Shown: piece by piece, positions 1 to 7,847 of the stretch
Position numbering within the stretch: the stretch's first letter is position 1
Layout: every line of letters starts with the position of its first letter
Source: JBCCEV01 sp039030125
GTDB lineage: Bacteria; Pseudomonadota; Gammaproteobacteria; Ga0077536
DNA length: 38,321 nucleotides
NCBI GenBank assembly: GCA_039030125.1
Contig: JBCCEV010000019.1
Span: forward strand, 1-38,321
Reading direction: 5' to 3'
Program-made: the position numbers and the translations under genes
Notes under the pieces: generated by a model
Databases searched by the model: none
Told to the model about the DNA's origin: nothing
What the model saw: the letters and a program-made list of their open reading frames with translations, nothing else

Positions 1-1
1 G

Positions 2-586
2 AACAAAACGCCACCGTGGCAAAGCCCAGCCGCATTCACCATGTCCTTTCGAACCGTCATCGACAACACCACAATGCCATCACCGAGCTCGACCACCTTC
101 ATTCCGAAGAGGTTTAAGATTTCTTTTTGTGACCCAGAGGTCGCGAGGGTCGGAATCAATGAACAGGAAGCCCAAGCGAAATCGATAAACTACGACGTCT
201 CCCGCTACGAATTCGATGAATTAGACCGAGCCATAACCGATGGCGTTAATCGCGGATTCGTGAAAGTGCTTACCGCCAAAGATTCCGATCGGATCTTAGG
301 CGCTACTATCGTTGGCGAACATGCCGGGGAACTCATTAACGAATTTGTTTTGGCGATGAAGCATGGCTTGGGATTAGCCAAGCTGCTCGGCACCATACGC
401 ATCTACCCGACCATGAGTGAAGCGAACAAGTACCTCGCGGGAACCTGGCGACGGCAACGAATATCACCGTTCACATTGAAATTATTGCAACGCTTTCACG
501 CCTGGCGGCGCGGCGATTTCAAAAAAATATCCGGGGCCAGCAGCGGCGGCTCGGAGCAACCAACCCAAACAAACCACCAGGGCTAG
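2..586 (+). pseudogene. C-terminal part of a pyridine nucleotide-disulfide oxidoreductase (mercuric reductase/lipoamide dehydrogenase-like), partial, possibly frameshifted
   Basis: The reading frame is open to the left edge, and the first ATG inside it is at 41. The well conserved part is the dimerisation domain: DPEVARVG near residue 31 of the ATG-initiated product, then RYEFDELDRAITD, GFVKVLTAKDSDRILGATIV, and IRIYPTMSEANKYLAGTW. This resembles the membrane-associated mercuric reductase-like branch of the family. The part before DPEVARVG is poorly conserved. The expected FTH(V/A) segment before RTVIDN seems to lie in another frame (HHVLS), which suggests a frameshift near position 50. The usual C-terminal HPT(L)-type His-Glu pair is YPTMSE here, so the catalytic His is not evident. 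It is either the tail of a real diverged gene or a decaying one; the window edge prevents a decision. Its stop codon overlaps the stop of the convergent gene in a shared CTAG. Confidence 0.55.
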
Positions 587-768
587 CTCGCGGTCGTAGT
601 GCTTGCCAGCCACTGTTCTATATCCCGCTTTACCCACCTGAAATCCCAAGGTCCCTGAGGTAGAGGTTGAGGGAACGCTCCGGCCGCAACCTTCGCCATG
701 ATTTCCTCGCGCGACAAGCCAGTGATGACGACAACTTGATTGAGCTTCAACAGATCAGGTTCGGGCAT
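583..768 (-). CDS. small AlpA-like helix-turn-helix protein
   Basis: A 61-residue protein. I chose the ATG at 768 rather than the longer frame start at 825 because the longer one would run into the upstream GST gene, and the ATG leaves a 7-base gap. The fold signature is the MerR/AlpA winged-helix pattern: LNQVVVITGLSREEIMAKVAAGAFPQPL, a hydrophobic helix, a turn, and a recognition helix, followed by the typical wing ending RWVKRDIEQWLAS. AlpA-type proteins bind DNA and often regulate prophage or satellite genes, but nothing else here looks like a phage. The gene is the last of a minus-strand series (creatininase-like, EndoV, SDR, GST). The target is unknown. Confidence 0.7.
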   Translation of the reverse strand: MPEPDLLKLNQVVVITGLSREEIMAKVAAGAFPQPLPQGPWDFRWVKRDIEQWLASTTTAS

Positions 769-775
769 TTTTTTG

Positions 776-1384
776 CTAGGTGTTGATAGCTTTATCGAAG
801 GCCGGCCGCGCCGCGATCCGCTCAATATAAGCGTGCAACTCGGAAAGTTCGTCAGCCACGCACCCTAAACGCCGGGACATGTACATGGCGTGACCCAGCA
901 TGATGTCGGCCGCGGAGAACTCCCCGGCCAGATATTCCCGGCCCGCGAGCGCGCCATTGACCGGACCAAGGGATTTGGTTAACAGCTTTTGCGCCTGGTT
1001 CAGAGCGTCTTCGCTGCGGCGTTCAGGTGGCAGCAATTTGGTTTGCACGACAATGATATTAATCGGCGGCATCACCATTCCTTCGCAATAGTGGAACCAC
1101 TGTAAAAAAGCTGGATATCGGGGGGAATCAACCGCCGGCTTCAACTTTCCAGGCGCGTGTCGGGCAAGCACGTACTCGACGATTGCGCCGGATTCAAAAA
1201 TCGTGACCTCGCCATCCTCCAGGACCGGGATACGGCCCAACGGATGACGCGCCCTATGGGTGTTGGACTTGAGATCGGCTTGCGAGAACTCAAGCTTATT
1301 TAACTCATAAGGCAAGCCTAACTCTTCGAGCAGCCAGACGATTCGCCCTGAGCGGGTGTTTGAGACGTGATAAAGCTTCAGCAT
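776..1384 (-). CDS. glutathione S-transferase family protein
   Basis: A 202-residue cytosolic GST. The start at 1384 (MLKLYHV) is preferred to the upstream in-frame Met, since the thioredoxin-like domain begins immediately. Residues 1-75 form the thioredoxin fold, with the N-terminal active-site region SNTRSGRIVWLLEELGLPYE, the cis-proline segment GRIPVLEDG and the glutathione-binding ESGAIVEYVL (Glu-Ser). The all-helical C-terminal domain has the N-capping motif FSAADIMLGHAMYMSRRLG. Such enzymes conjugate or reduce electrophiles with glutathione; the substrate cannot be predicted. It lies 21 bases after the SDR gene on the same strand, probably cotranscribed. Confidence 0.9.
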   Translation of the reverse strand: MLKLYHVSNTRSGRIVWLLEELGLPYELNKLEFSQADLKSNTHRARHPLGRIPVLEDGEVTIFESGAIVEYVLARHAPGKLKPAVDSPRYPAFLQWFHYCEGMVMPPINIIVVQTKLLPPERRSEDALNQAQKLLTKSLGPVNGALAGREYLAGEFSAADIMLGHAMYMSRRLGCVADELSELHAYIERIAARPAFDKAINT

Positions 1385-1405
1385 GGTCTCGATCCTCAAT
1401 TAACG

Positions 1406-2134
1406 CTACCAAGGCTCGGCATAGGTCCTAACGTCTGTTTCGAATGACCAAGCCCGTCGTGGTTGCCGATAAATGTTCCAATATATCTCCGCCAGCTCCT
1501 CCGGCTGGAGCACCGCATCGTCCGGTCGATTCTCGAAAAAATCCGGAAACAATTCGCGGGTGTTTTTGTTCTCGATAGCGCCGTCGATGACAACATGAGC
1601 AACATGGACCCCGTGTGGGGCGAGTTCCCTCGCCATGCTCTGCGCCGTGGCACGCAACGCGTGTTTGGCACCGGCAAAAGCAGCAAACCCCGCGGCACCG
1701 CGCACGCTCGCGGTGGCGCCAGTGAAAATGATGGTCCCCCGGCCCCTTTGAACCATTCGGTCTGCGCATTCCCGCGCGTTGAGGAAGCCACCGAGCGTGC
1801 ACATTTCCCAGACCTTCCGGTAGACCCGCGTCGTTGTTTCCAAAAAAGGGAATCTAACGTTGCCGCCAGCGTTGAAAATCATAACCTCAATGGCGCCAAT
1901 TTGCGTTTCGATTTCTTCCACGAGCGCTTTAACCGCGTCCTCGTCACGCGCATCTGTGTGAAGGCCTGTAAATCCGACGCCGTGGGCGGTGACGCGCGCA
2001 CCGAGCTCACCCAGATCGCCGCGGCGGCGAGTCGCAACAATGTGGAAGCCCTCTTTGGCGAATCGCTCAGCGATACCGCTTCCCAGATGTTCTCCCGCGC
2101 CGATGACCAAGGCCACCGCTTTTGTACCGCTCAT
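1406..2134 (-). CDS. SDR-family protein with Phe in place of the catalytic Tyr
   Basis: A 242-residue short-chain dehydrogenase/reductase. The N-terminal Rossmann fold has the glycine motif GEHLGSG (residues 14-20), RRR after beta-2 suggesting NADP preference, and the NAG motif in IFNAGGN. The catalytic Ser is in TGATASVRG (Ser143). The normal YxxxK is FAGAK (Phe153, Lys157), so the proton-donating Tyr is missing. Members of this branch commonly carry FAAFAGAK, so this is a family trait rather than a mutation unique to this gene, and the reaction is uncertain. It begins 15 bases after the endonuclease V stop. Confidence 0.88.
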   Translation of the reverse strand: MSGTKAVALVIGAGEHLGSGIAERFAKEGFHIVATRRRGDLGELGARVTAHGVGFTGLHTDARDEDAVKALVEEIETQIGAIEVMIFNAGGNVRFPFLETTTRVYRKVWEMCTLGGFLNARECADRMVQRGRGTIIFTGATASVRGAAGFAAFAGAKHALRATAQSMARELAPHGVHVAHVVIDGAIENKNTRELFPDFFENRPDDAVLQPEELAEIYWNIYRQPRRAWSFETDVRTYAEPW

Positions 2135-2149
2135 CTAACGTCTCACGTT

Positions 2150-2758
2150 TCACTTCTCACCGGCAATCTTATCAGCACCGCGGATCGGGTCCGGCAAGCG
2201 GTAGCGGCTGCATGACTTGAGGACAATGTTATTTGCACTGGCCAAGGACACGCGATGCCCGATTGAAACAAAGACTGGTTTAACCCCTGTGCGCGTCCGC
2301 AGTGCGGTGCCGATCACCTGATCGCCGTCAATTAGCGCAGTTTGCGATCCACGCATTTTTTCAGGCTCGCTATAGTCACCAACAAGCACTGATTTCGCCA
2401 CTCCGATGGTCGGCAGGTCGAGCGCCACGCCAAGGTGGCAGGCACTGCCAAAGCGGCGCGGGTGCGCAAATCCCTGTCCATCGCAGAGCACCACATCTGG
2501 TGGGGCCGGCAAACGCTCCAGCGCGGCAGCGATTGCTGGCACTTCGCGGAACGAAAGCAATCCCGGGATGTAGGCCAGGCGGGTTGGTTCTTCAAAGGTG
2601 GTTTTATCCAATAGCACTAAATCAGGAAAGGAAAACAAGAGCGCGGCGGCGCGCGTGGTCCTGCCACGATCCGGAAACGCGACGTCGACTCCTGCAATGG
2701 TTTTAATTGCGCCGAAGCGATCTTCGTGTACTACCCGGGGCGCGAATTCGCGTTGCAA
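2150..2758 (-). CDS. nfi: endonuclease V (deoxyinosine 3'-endonuclease)
   Basis: Cuts the second phosphodiester bond 3' to deoxyinosine and thus starts repair of deaminated adenine. The family motifs are clear: GVDVAF with the first metal-binding Asp, the Tyr wedge in AYIPGLLSFRE with the catalytic Glu, CDGQGFAHPRRFG with the second Asp, and the DLPTIGVAKS and IGHRVSL segments. The C-terminus RYRLPDPIRGADKIAG is typical. The start is uncertain: the TTG at 2758 gives 202 residues but removes part of the conserved first helix. The same frame continues upstream with family-like sequence (PKAGVALQRE) to about 2850 but offers only rare ATT or ATC codons. The gene may therefore use a non-standard start, or overlap the creatininase gene. 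Confidence 0.92.
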   Translation of the reverse strand: MQREFAPRVVHEDRFGAIKTIAGVDVAFPDRGRTTRAAALLFSFPDLVLLDKTTFEEPTRLAYIPGLLSFREVPAIAAALERLPAPPDVVLCDGQGFAHPRRFGSACHLGVALDLPTIGVAKSVLVGDYSEPEKMRGSQTALIDGDQVIGTALRTRTGVKPVFVSIGHRVSLASANNIVLKSCSRYRLPDPIRGADKIAGEK

Positions 2759-2789
2759 TGCGACCCCGGCCTTAGGCTCACCAGAAAAT

Positions 2790-3530
2790 TCAATGAGTTC
2801 CGGTTCGATCGCTAAACTCTCCCAACAGTTCGCGAAGATCCTCGAGTAAAGCTGCTAACAGTGCCTCACCCTTCTCCCGGCTTGCCAATGTTGGATCCCC
2901 GTTGACGCCAGACGGTGAGTAATTGGCGCCTTGGGGATCACTGCGGTTGAACATCCCGCGTTCTATCCTGGTCACCGCGCTGACCGCTTTGCTCATGTCC
3001 ACTTGCTCGGGCGCGATTGCCAACATCAATGACGTTTCCATTTCATCGGCGTGCCCACCAAAGGTCTGCCTACAAATCTCGTTTTCTACTTTCGCTAAAC
3101 GCGGACCGGAGTAACAATTGATCAGCAGTACACGCCCCCCACCGTATTTTTTCACGAGGGTCTCAAGTGCAGGGATGGTGCTGATGCCAGTGTTTAGAAT
3201 CCCGATCCGCTGCGCGCCCGAGGCCAGGAGGCAGGTAACAATCTCATCAGTCTGCTGAGCAAAAGTGCTTTCCTTGAGCGACACGCTGCCGGGATATTCA
3301 GTGAAGACCGGGTAATAACCGTAGCTCACCGTAGGCCACACTAACGTATCAAAGTCTTGCGCTAGCTGAGCCGCGAAATGGCGCGCTTGAATGGCATCGG
3401 TAGCGAGGGGTAAATGCGGCCCATGTTCTTTCGCCGCCGCGCCAACCGGCAAGATCGCCAGGGCCCCGTGAGCGAGTCGCCGCTCAACTTCTTGCCAGGG
3501 CAAGTCTTCAACCCAACATGATGTCTTCAT
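2790..3530 (-). CDS. creatininase-family metal-dependent amidohydrolase
   Basis: A 246-residue member of the creatininase/arylmalonamidase-like family, whose enzymes open amide rings using two divalent metals. The metal ligands can be seen: KEHGPHLPLATD (Glu, His, Asp) near residues 34-45, and GGHADEMETSLML (His, Glu) near 158-165. The usual NGHGGN loop is NTGISTIP here, so the substrate pocket differs from true creatininase, and I do not assign a substrate. It is the first gene of the minus-strand run down to 583. It diverges from apt, with 75 bases between them, where promoters for both must lie. Confidence 0.85.
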   Translation of the reverse strand: MKTSCWVEDLPWQEVERRLAHGALAILPVGAAAKEHGPHLPLATDAIQARHFAAQLAQDFDTLVWPTVSYGYYPVFTEYPGSVSLKESTFAQQTDEIVTCLLASGAQRIGILNTGISTIPALETLVKKYGGGRVLLINCYSGPRLAKVENEICRQTFGGHADEMETSLMLAIAPEQVDMSKAVSAVTRIERGMFNRSDPQGANYSPSGVNGDPTLASREKGEALLAALLEDLRELLGEFSDRTGTH

Positions 3531-3605
3531 GCTCTAACCATCTGTGAACGATGAGCTGATTTCAAGCTATCATGAAGGACTGACCAACAGACATTCTAAA
3601 TTCCA

Positions 3606-4121
3606 ATGAAGGCTATCAGTGATCGCATTCGCGATATTCCTGATTTCCCGCAGCCCGGGATAATTTTCAAAGACCTAACACCGGTGCTAGCAGATGCAGC
3701 GTTGATGAATCTCGTCAGCGAAAGTCTGGTGGAGCCATTTCGCGAATCCGGGATAACCGCCGTCGGCGGCATGGAGGCACGCGGTTTTATTTTTGGCGCG
3801 CTCGCCGCGGCCAAACTTAACGTCGGTTTCATTCCCTTGCGCAAGCCTGGAAAATTGCCTGCGGCAACTCATTGCGTGACTTACGATCTCGAATATGGCA
3901 GCGCGGAATTGCACGTTCACCAAGATGCGCTATCGGAAAACGACAAAGTGTTGCTCGTCGACGACCTAATCGCGACCGGCGGAACGGCGGCGGCAAGCTG
4001 CGAGCTAGTCGAGAAATGCGGCGCACAGATCGTCGGCACGAGCTTCGTGGTGGAACTCAAGTTCCTTAACGGGCGCGGTGTGCTGGGGAATTACCCGATC
4101 CATTCTTTGGTGCAATATTGA
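3606..4121 (+). CDS. apt: adenine phosphoribosyltransferase
   Basis: Salvages adenine with PRPP to give AMP. It has 171 residues, the usual family length. It begins with IRDIPDFPQPGIIFKDLTP, the family N-terminus, then GGMEARGFIFGALAA and the flexible loop region RKPGKLP. The PRPP-binding motif VLLVDDLIATGGTAAA lies at about residues 117-132. The product is cytoplasmic. It is first in a compact plus-strand group with the DUF924, NRDE and egtB genes, and its stop overlaps the next start. Confidence 0.97.
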   Translation: MKAISDRIRDIPDFPQPGIIFKDLTPVLADAALMNLVSESLVEPFRESGITAVGGMEARGFIFGALAAAKLNVGFIPLRKPGKLPAATHCVTYDLEYGSAELHVHQDALSENDKVLLVDDLIATGGTAAASCELVEKCGAQIVGTSFVVELKFLNGRGVLGNYPIHSLVQY

Positions 4122-4726
4122 GCGAACAGAACGACACGCCCGAATCAGTTCTCGATTTTTGGTTCGCAGACGCGACCAACGATCCCAAAACATTCGAACA
4201 GCGCAATGATCTTTGGTTTAACGGTGGCGCCAAGTTCGACAAGGAAATCCGCTCTCGATTCAGTGGGCTTTTCACGCAAGCTCAGAACGGCGAGCTAAGA
4301 ACCTGGAAGTTATCTCCCGAAGGGACCTTAGCGCTGATCATCATGTTCGACCAATTCCCGCGGAATATTTTTCGCGGTGATGAACGGTCCTTTGCCTACG
4401 ACTTGCGCGCGCAAGCACTAGCACGAGACGGCGTTGCCAGCGGTATCGATCAAGAGCTCGCTGCGGCGTATCGGGTCTTCTTCTACATGCCATTTATGCA
4501 CGCAGAGGACTTGGAAGCCCAACAGTTATCCATACGATGTTTTGAAAAACAGCTAGAAGATGCAGCTCTGGAGTGGCAGCCGATCATGGCGAAGCATCTG
4601 GATTTCGCTAAATCTCATTTCGAGGAAATCCGCCAGTTTGGGCGATTCCCGCACCGCAACGCCGTGCTTGGACGGACGTCCACCAGTGCAGAGTCACGCT
4701 GGCTCAGCAGTGAGGACGTCCATTAG
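4118..4726 (+). CDS. DUF924 family protein
   Basis: A 202-residue protein of the DUF924 family, an all-helical fold resembling TPR proteins with no established biochemical role. Recognisable signatures are VLDFWFAD near the start, RNDLWFNGGAKFDKEIR, the strongly conserved IIMFDQFPRNIFRG and YMPFMHAEDLEAQ, and GRFPHRNAVLGR with the family-typical histidine near the C-terminus. Translation most likely starts at TTG 4118, which overlaps the apt stop in a TTGA and suggests translational coupling. Confidence 0.9.
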   Translation: MSEQNDTPESVLDFWFADATNDPKTFEQRNDLWFNGGAKFDKEIRSRFSGLFTQAQNGELRTWKLSPEGTLALIIMFDQFPRNIFRGDERSFAYDLRAQALARDGVASGIDQELAAAYRVFFYMPFMHAEDLEAQQLSIRCFEKQLEDAALEWQPIMAKHLDFAKSHFEEIRQFGRFPHRNAVLGRTSTSAESRWLSSEDVH

Positions 4727-4740
4727 AAGCGCCAACGCCC

Positions 4741-5523
4741 ATGTGTCTACTGCTCATTGCACACCGTGCGCACAAAGATTATGCCCTGGTGGTCGCCGCT
4801 AACCGTGATGAGTTTCACGAGCGACCCACCGCGCCGGCGCGACGCTGGGATGAGCACCCACAGTTGTTGGCCGGCCGCGATCTAGAAAGTGGTGGAACCT
4901 GGCTGGGAGTCGATAGCAGCGGGCGATTCTCGACGGTAACGAATGTCCGCAGCGGGCTCTCCGTGTCAAGTCGCCAACGCTCTCGAGGCCTCCTCATCAC
5001 GGATTTCCTCACTGGCGCATTGCCCGCCAGCCAGTACGCCACATCACTTGTCCAGAACGCCTCAAGCTATCAGGGCTTTAATATTCTTGTGCGCGATCGC
5101 AACGACTTATATTGGTATTCCAATCAGCTCGATTCACCGCAAGCGTTAAGTGCTGGAATCTACACCCTGAGCAATGCCATGTTGGACACGCCCTGGGCCA
5201 AGACCGAGTTACTGCGCGAGCGCTATGCGCGCGCGGTAAGCGGCGATGAGCCGCCTGACGTGGCATCATTGCTGACAATTTTGCGCGATGCGAAAGTCGC
5301 ACGCGACGACGACTTGCCCGACACGGGTGTCGGCGTTCAAATGGAAAGACGCCTCTCGCCGATCTTTATCGAGGGAACCGGCTATGGGACCCGCTGCTCA
5401 ACGGTCGTATTGATTCGCAATGACGGGACCTTGACCTTCCACGAACGGCGCTATGATTGCTATGCGAATGTTTCTGGCGAAGATCAATTCTCGTTTAAAC
5501 TATCGTCTGACACCTGCGCATAG
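4741..5523 (+). CDS. NRDE family protein (TANGO2-like)
   Basis: A 260-residue protein starting MCLLLIAHRAH, with the eponymous Asn-Arg-Asp-Glu in VVAANRDEFHERP at about residues 20-24. The family continues with AGRDLESGGTWLGV, FSTVTNVR and the STVVLI segment near the C-terminus. The N-terminal Met-Cys would expose Cys2 after processing, as in Ntn-hydrolase folds. The function of bacterial members is not settled; the animal homologue TANGO2 is linked to haem or lipid handling. It sits 14 bases after the DUF924 gene and 13 before egtB. Confidence 0.93.
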   Translation: MCLLLIAHRAHKDYALVVAANRDEFHERPTAPARRWDEHPQLLAGRDLESGGTWLGVDSSGRFSTVTNVRSGLSVSSRQRSRGLLITDFLTGALPASQYATSLVQNASSYQGFNILVRDRNDLYWYSNQLDSPQALSAGIYTLSNAMLDTPWAKTELLRERYARAVSGDEPPDVASLLTILRDAKVARDDDLPDTGVGVQMERRLSPIFIEGTGYGTRCSTVVLIRNDGTLTFHERRYDCYANVSGEDQFSFKLSSDTCA

Positions 5524-5536
5524 TCGGTGATCTGGT

Positions 5537-6808
5537 ATGGCTACGACACAAGCAAACAACCGTCGGGACACGCTGGCTAAACGCTACCTGGAGACCCGCG
5601 AATTAAGTAATACGCTGATTGCACCGCTTTCCGCTGAGGACGCCTGCGTGCAATCAATGCCCGATGCCAGCCCTGCAAAATGGCATATCGCGCACACCAC
5701 CTGGTTTTTCGAAACGTTTCTGCTTAAATCCTGCGAGTCAAATTACCGGCCTTTCCACGAGGCTTTTGAGTTTCTTTACAACTCTTATTACAACGGGGTT
5801 GGTGCTCAATACTCTCGACCCGATCGCGGTCTCATTACGCGTCCTTCGCTTGACGACATTCTTGGTTATCGCCAATACGTGGACGCCCGAATGGGCGACC
5901 TCATCGAGACCCTTGACGCCGGCGACCCCGCAATCGATCTGATTGAGCTTGGCATCAACCATGAACAGCAGCACCAAGAACTGTTGCTGATGGACATCAA
6001 ACATCTGTTCTCCTTAAACCCGCTGTATCCGAGTTACGCAAGTGGCGCGCCCGCGATCTCGGCGCCAGAGCCGCACGCGCTCGGTTGGCGCACGCACAGC
6101 GAGGGTATTGGCGAGTTCGGCAGCGCCGGCTCCAGCTTCTGTTTCGATAATGAAACCCCAGTTCATAAACACTACCTCGAAGCCTTTGAAATCGCCGATC
6201 GTGTGGTGACCAACGGCGAGTTCCTCGCATTCATCGATGACGGTGGCTATCAGTCGCCGTTGCTATGGCTCTCAGACGGTTGGTCGGTGGTTAATGAGCA
6301 TTCCTGGTTGGCGCCGCTTTATTGGCGCCAAGTGGACGGTGTTTGGCACGAGTTCTCTTTACGCGGGCTGCACCCGCTCGACCTCTCGGCGCCCGTATGT
6401 CATGTGAGCTTTTACGAAGCCGATGCCTTCGCACGATGGTCTCGCGCGCGCTTACCGAGTGAGTATGAATGGGAACGTGTCGCTGCATCGCGAACCCTTA
6501 ACGGAAACTTTCTAGACCTGAGCTGTCTGGTACCTAAGCCGGCCAGCATCGAAGGCAGTTATCGGCAGCTATTCGGTGACGTTTGGGAATGGACCCACAG
6601 CGCATACACGCCCTATCCCGGGTTCAAAACGGCGCCCGGTGCCGTGGGTGAGTACAACGGCAAATTCATGAGCAATCAAATGGTGTTGCGCGGAGGGTGC
6701 TGCGTGACGCCGCCTGGGCATACACGCGTCACGTATAGAAACTTTTTTTACCCGCACAACCGCTGGCAGTTCGCGGGGATCCGGCTAGCCCGTGACCTCG
6801 CCCGATAA
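5537..6808 (+). CDS. egtB: EgtB-type sulfoxide synthase (ergothioneine biosynthesis)
   Basis: A non-haem iron enzyme that joins trimethylhistidine (hercynine) to a thiol through an O2-dependent C-S bond. The 423-residue protein has an N-terminal DinB-like domain with WHIAHTTWFFE (His53) and HEQQHQE (His142, His146), the three iron ligands. The C-terminal FGE-sulfatase domain has LPSEYEWERVA, GDVWEWTHSAYTPYPGF and VLRGGCCVTPP, then RNFFYP and AGIRLARD. The methyltransferase EgtD, which often follows egtB, is not in this window; the next gene is an SDR on the opposite strand. It could be an EgtB homologue using another thiol donor such as glutamylcysteine or cysteine. Confidence 0.93.
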   Translation: MATTQANNRRDTLAKRYLETRELSNTLIAPLSAEDACVQSMPDASPAKWHIAHTTWFFETFLLKSCESNYRPFHEAFEFLYNSYYNGVGAQYSRPDRGLITRPSLDDILGYRQYVDARMGDLIETLDAGDPAIDLIELGINHEQQHQELLLMDIKHLFSLNPLYPSYASGAPAISAPEPHALGWRTHSEGIGEFGSAGSSFCFDNETPVHKHYLEAFEIADRVVTNGEFLAFIDDGGYQSPLLWLSDGWSVVNEHSWLAPLYWRQVDGVWHEFSLRGLHPLDLSAPVCHVSFYEADAFARWSRARLPSEYEWERVAASRTLNGNFLDLSCLVPKPASIEGSYRQLFGDVWEWTHSAYTPYPGFKTAPGAVGEYNGKFMSNQMVLRGGCCVTPPGHTRVTYRNFFYPHNRWQFAGIRLARDLAR

Positions 6809-6824
6809 GCAACAGTCTGGCGTT

Positions 6825-7592
6825 TCAAGACGATAAGCCGCCGTTTATCTTTAAGGTTTGACCGGTAATAAAAGACGCAGCGTCGGAACAGAGGAACACC
6901 GCCGCTTGAGCGACGTCCTCGGGTTCGCCGAAGCGACCCAGTGGTGTTTGATCGATCACCGCTTCTCGATAGCCCGCCTCCATGTCCTCGTTGGCGAAAG
7001 CAGTCGCAATCCATCCGGGCGCTACTTCGTTGACGCGGATCAACGGTGCGACGGAGCGTGCAAAGGAACGGGTGAATCCCGATACACCGGCCTTGACGCT
7101 GGCAAACATCTCCGGGTTCCGGCCGGCCATGCCGACAAGCGCAAGGTCCCAAGACATATTCAAAATTACCCCATGCCCCTGAGAGCGCATCAACTTCGCG
7201 ACTTCCCAACAGCAGAGCATGGTGCCCTTTAGATCGACGTCGATGAGCTGATGTAGCTTTTCTAAATCAGAGCCGCCGGCAGCGGCACCAGTCAAGATGT
7301 CGGCGCCCGCGACGTTGGCCCAAATATCAAGCGTACCCCATTGCAGTTTGACTTGTTCAATTGCACTGCTCACGCCTTCGGGCGTCGCGAGATCCGACTG
7401 CAACAGACAACCCTTACCCGAGTCCTGTTGGACGGCGGCAAGCGTCTGGGCAGCAGCGCTTTCAGAACGCGCGTAGCCGAGCGCGACTTCTGCACCGGCT
7501 CGCGCAAAGGCGATCGCTATGGCCCGCCCGATGCCGCTGCTCGCTCCGGTGACAACTGCTTTTTTGCCCTGCAACTGCTGCGCTGGTGTCAT
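6825..7592 (-). CDS. SDR-family oxidoreductase, FabG-like, with Phe at the YxxxK Tyr
   Basis: A 255-residue classical-type SDR. VTGASSGIG (residues 14-22) binds the dinucleotide, followed by SDL at the adenine pocket and NVAGAD in place of NNAG. The Ser of the active site is in NMSWD (Ser147). The YxxxK motif reads FASVK (Phe163, Lys167), so the catalytic Tyr is absent. The C-terminus is family-typical: RVNEVAPGWIATAF and FLCSDAASFITGQTLKINGG. It faces egtB tail to tail, with 16 bases between. The substrate is unknown. Confidence 0.88.
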   Translation of the reverse strand: MTPAQQLQGKKAVVTGASSGIGRAIAIAFARAGAEVALGYARSESAAAQTLAAVQQDSGKGCLLQSDLATPEGVSSAIEQVKLQWGTLDIWANVAGADILTGAAAGGSDLEKLHQLIDVDLKGTMLCCWEVAKLMRSQGHGVILNMSWDLALVGMAGRNPEMFASVKAGVSGFTRSFARSVAPLIRVNEVAPGWIATAFANEDMEAGYREAVIDQTPLGRFGEPEDVAQAAVFLCSDAASFITGQTLKINGGLSS

Positions 7593-7847
7593 GTCGATTC
7601 GTTTTTACCGGTCAAAATAGTTAAGGCCATGAGCGCCAACGGAAGCGGCGCTCGCGATATTCCAATCCCAACGCTAGCTGCACTCCCCAGACGGCGCCTG
7701 CTCTGTAACGGCGTTATGTTACTCAGAATTTGCGGGCGCTCACGGCACCTTGGATGCCCCGATACCAAGCATAGGAATCTCAGCGCGGGGCTTCGACACA
7801 TCCCAGACCCCTGCACCGCGTAAAAGCCGCCATTAACGCGGCCGTTG
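7593..7847. other. intergenic stretch without a convincing gene
   Basis: 255 bases between two minus-strand genes. A 96-codon frame here has arginine-, serine- and cysteine-rich composition, no recognisable motif and an overlap with the DUF1501 stop, so I do not call it. An inverted repeat, CCGCGT (7816-7821) with ACGCGG (7836-7841), lies just past the DUF1501 stop and could form a weak hairpin without a T-tract. The rest presumably carries the leader and promoter of the SDR gene. Confidence 0.5.

Noticed and set aside
583..586. Shared CTAG stop overlap, also at 30989-30992, as a special signal
   Set aside because: CTAG contains TAG on both strands, so convergent genes packed closely meet there easily; no further structure is seen.
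1463..2215. 250-codon plus-strand frame opposite the SDR gene
   Set aside because: Shadow of the SDR coding sequence; the SDR frame has clear family motifs and this one has none.
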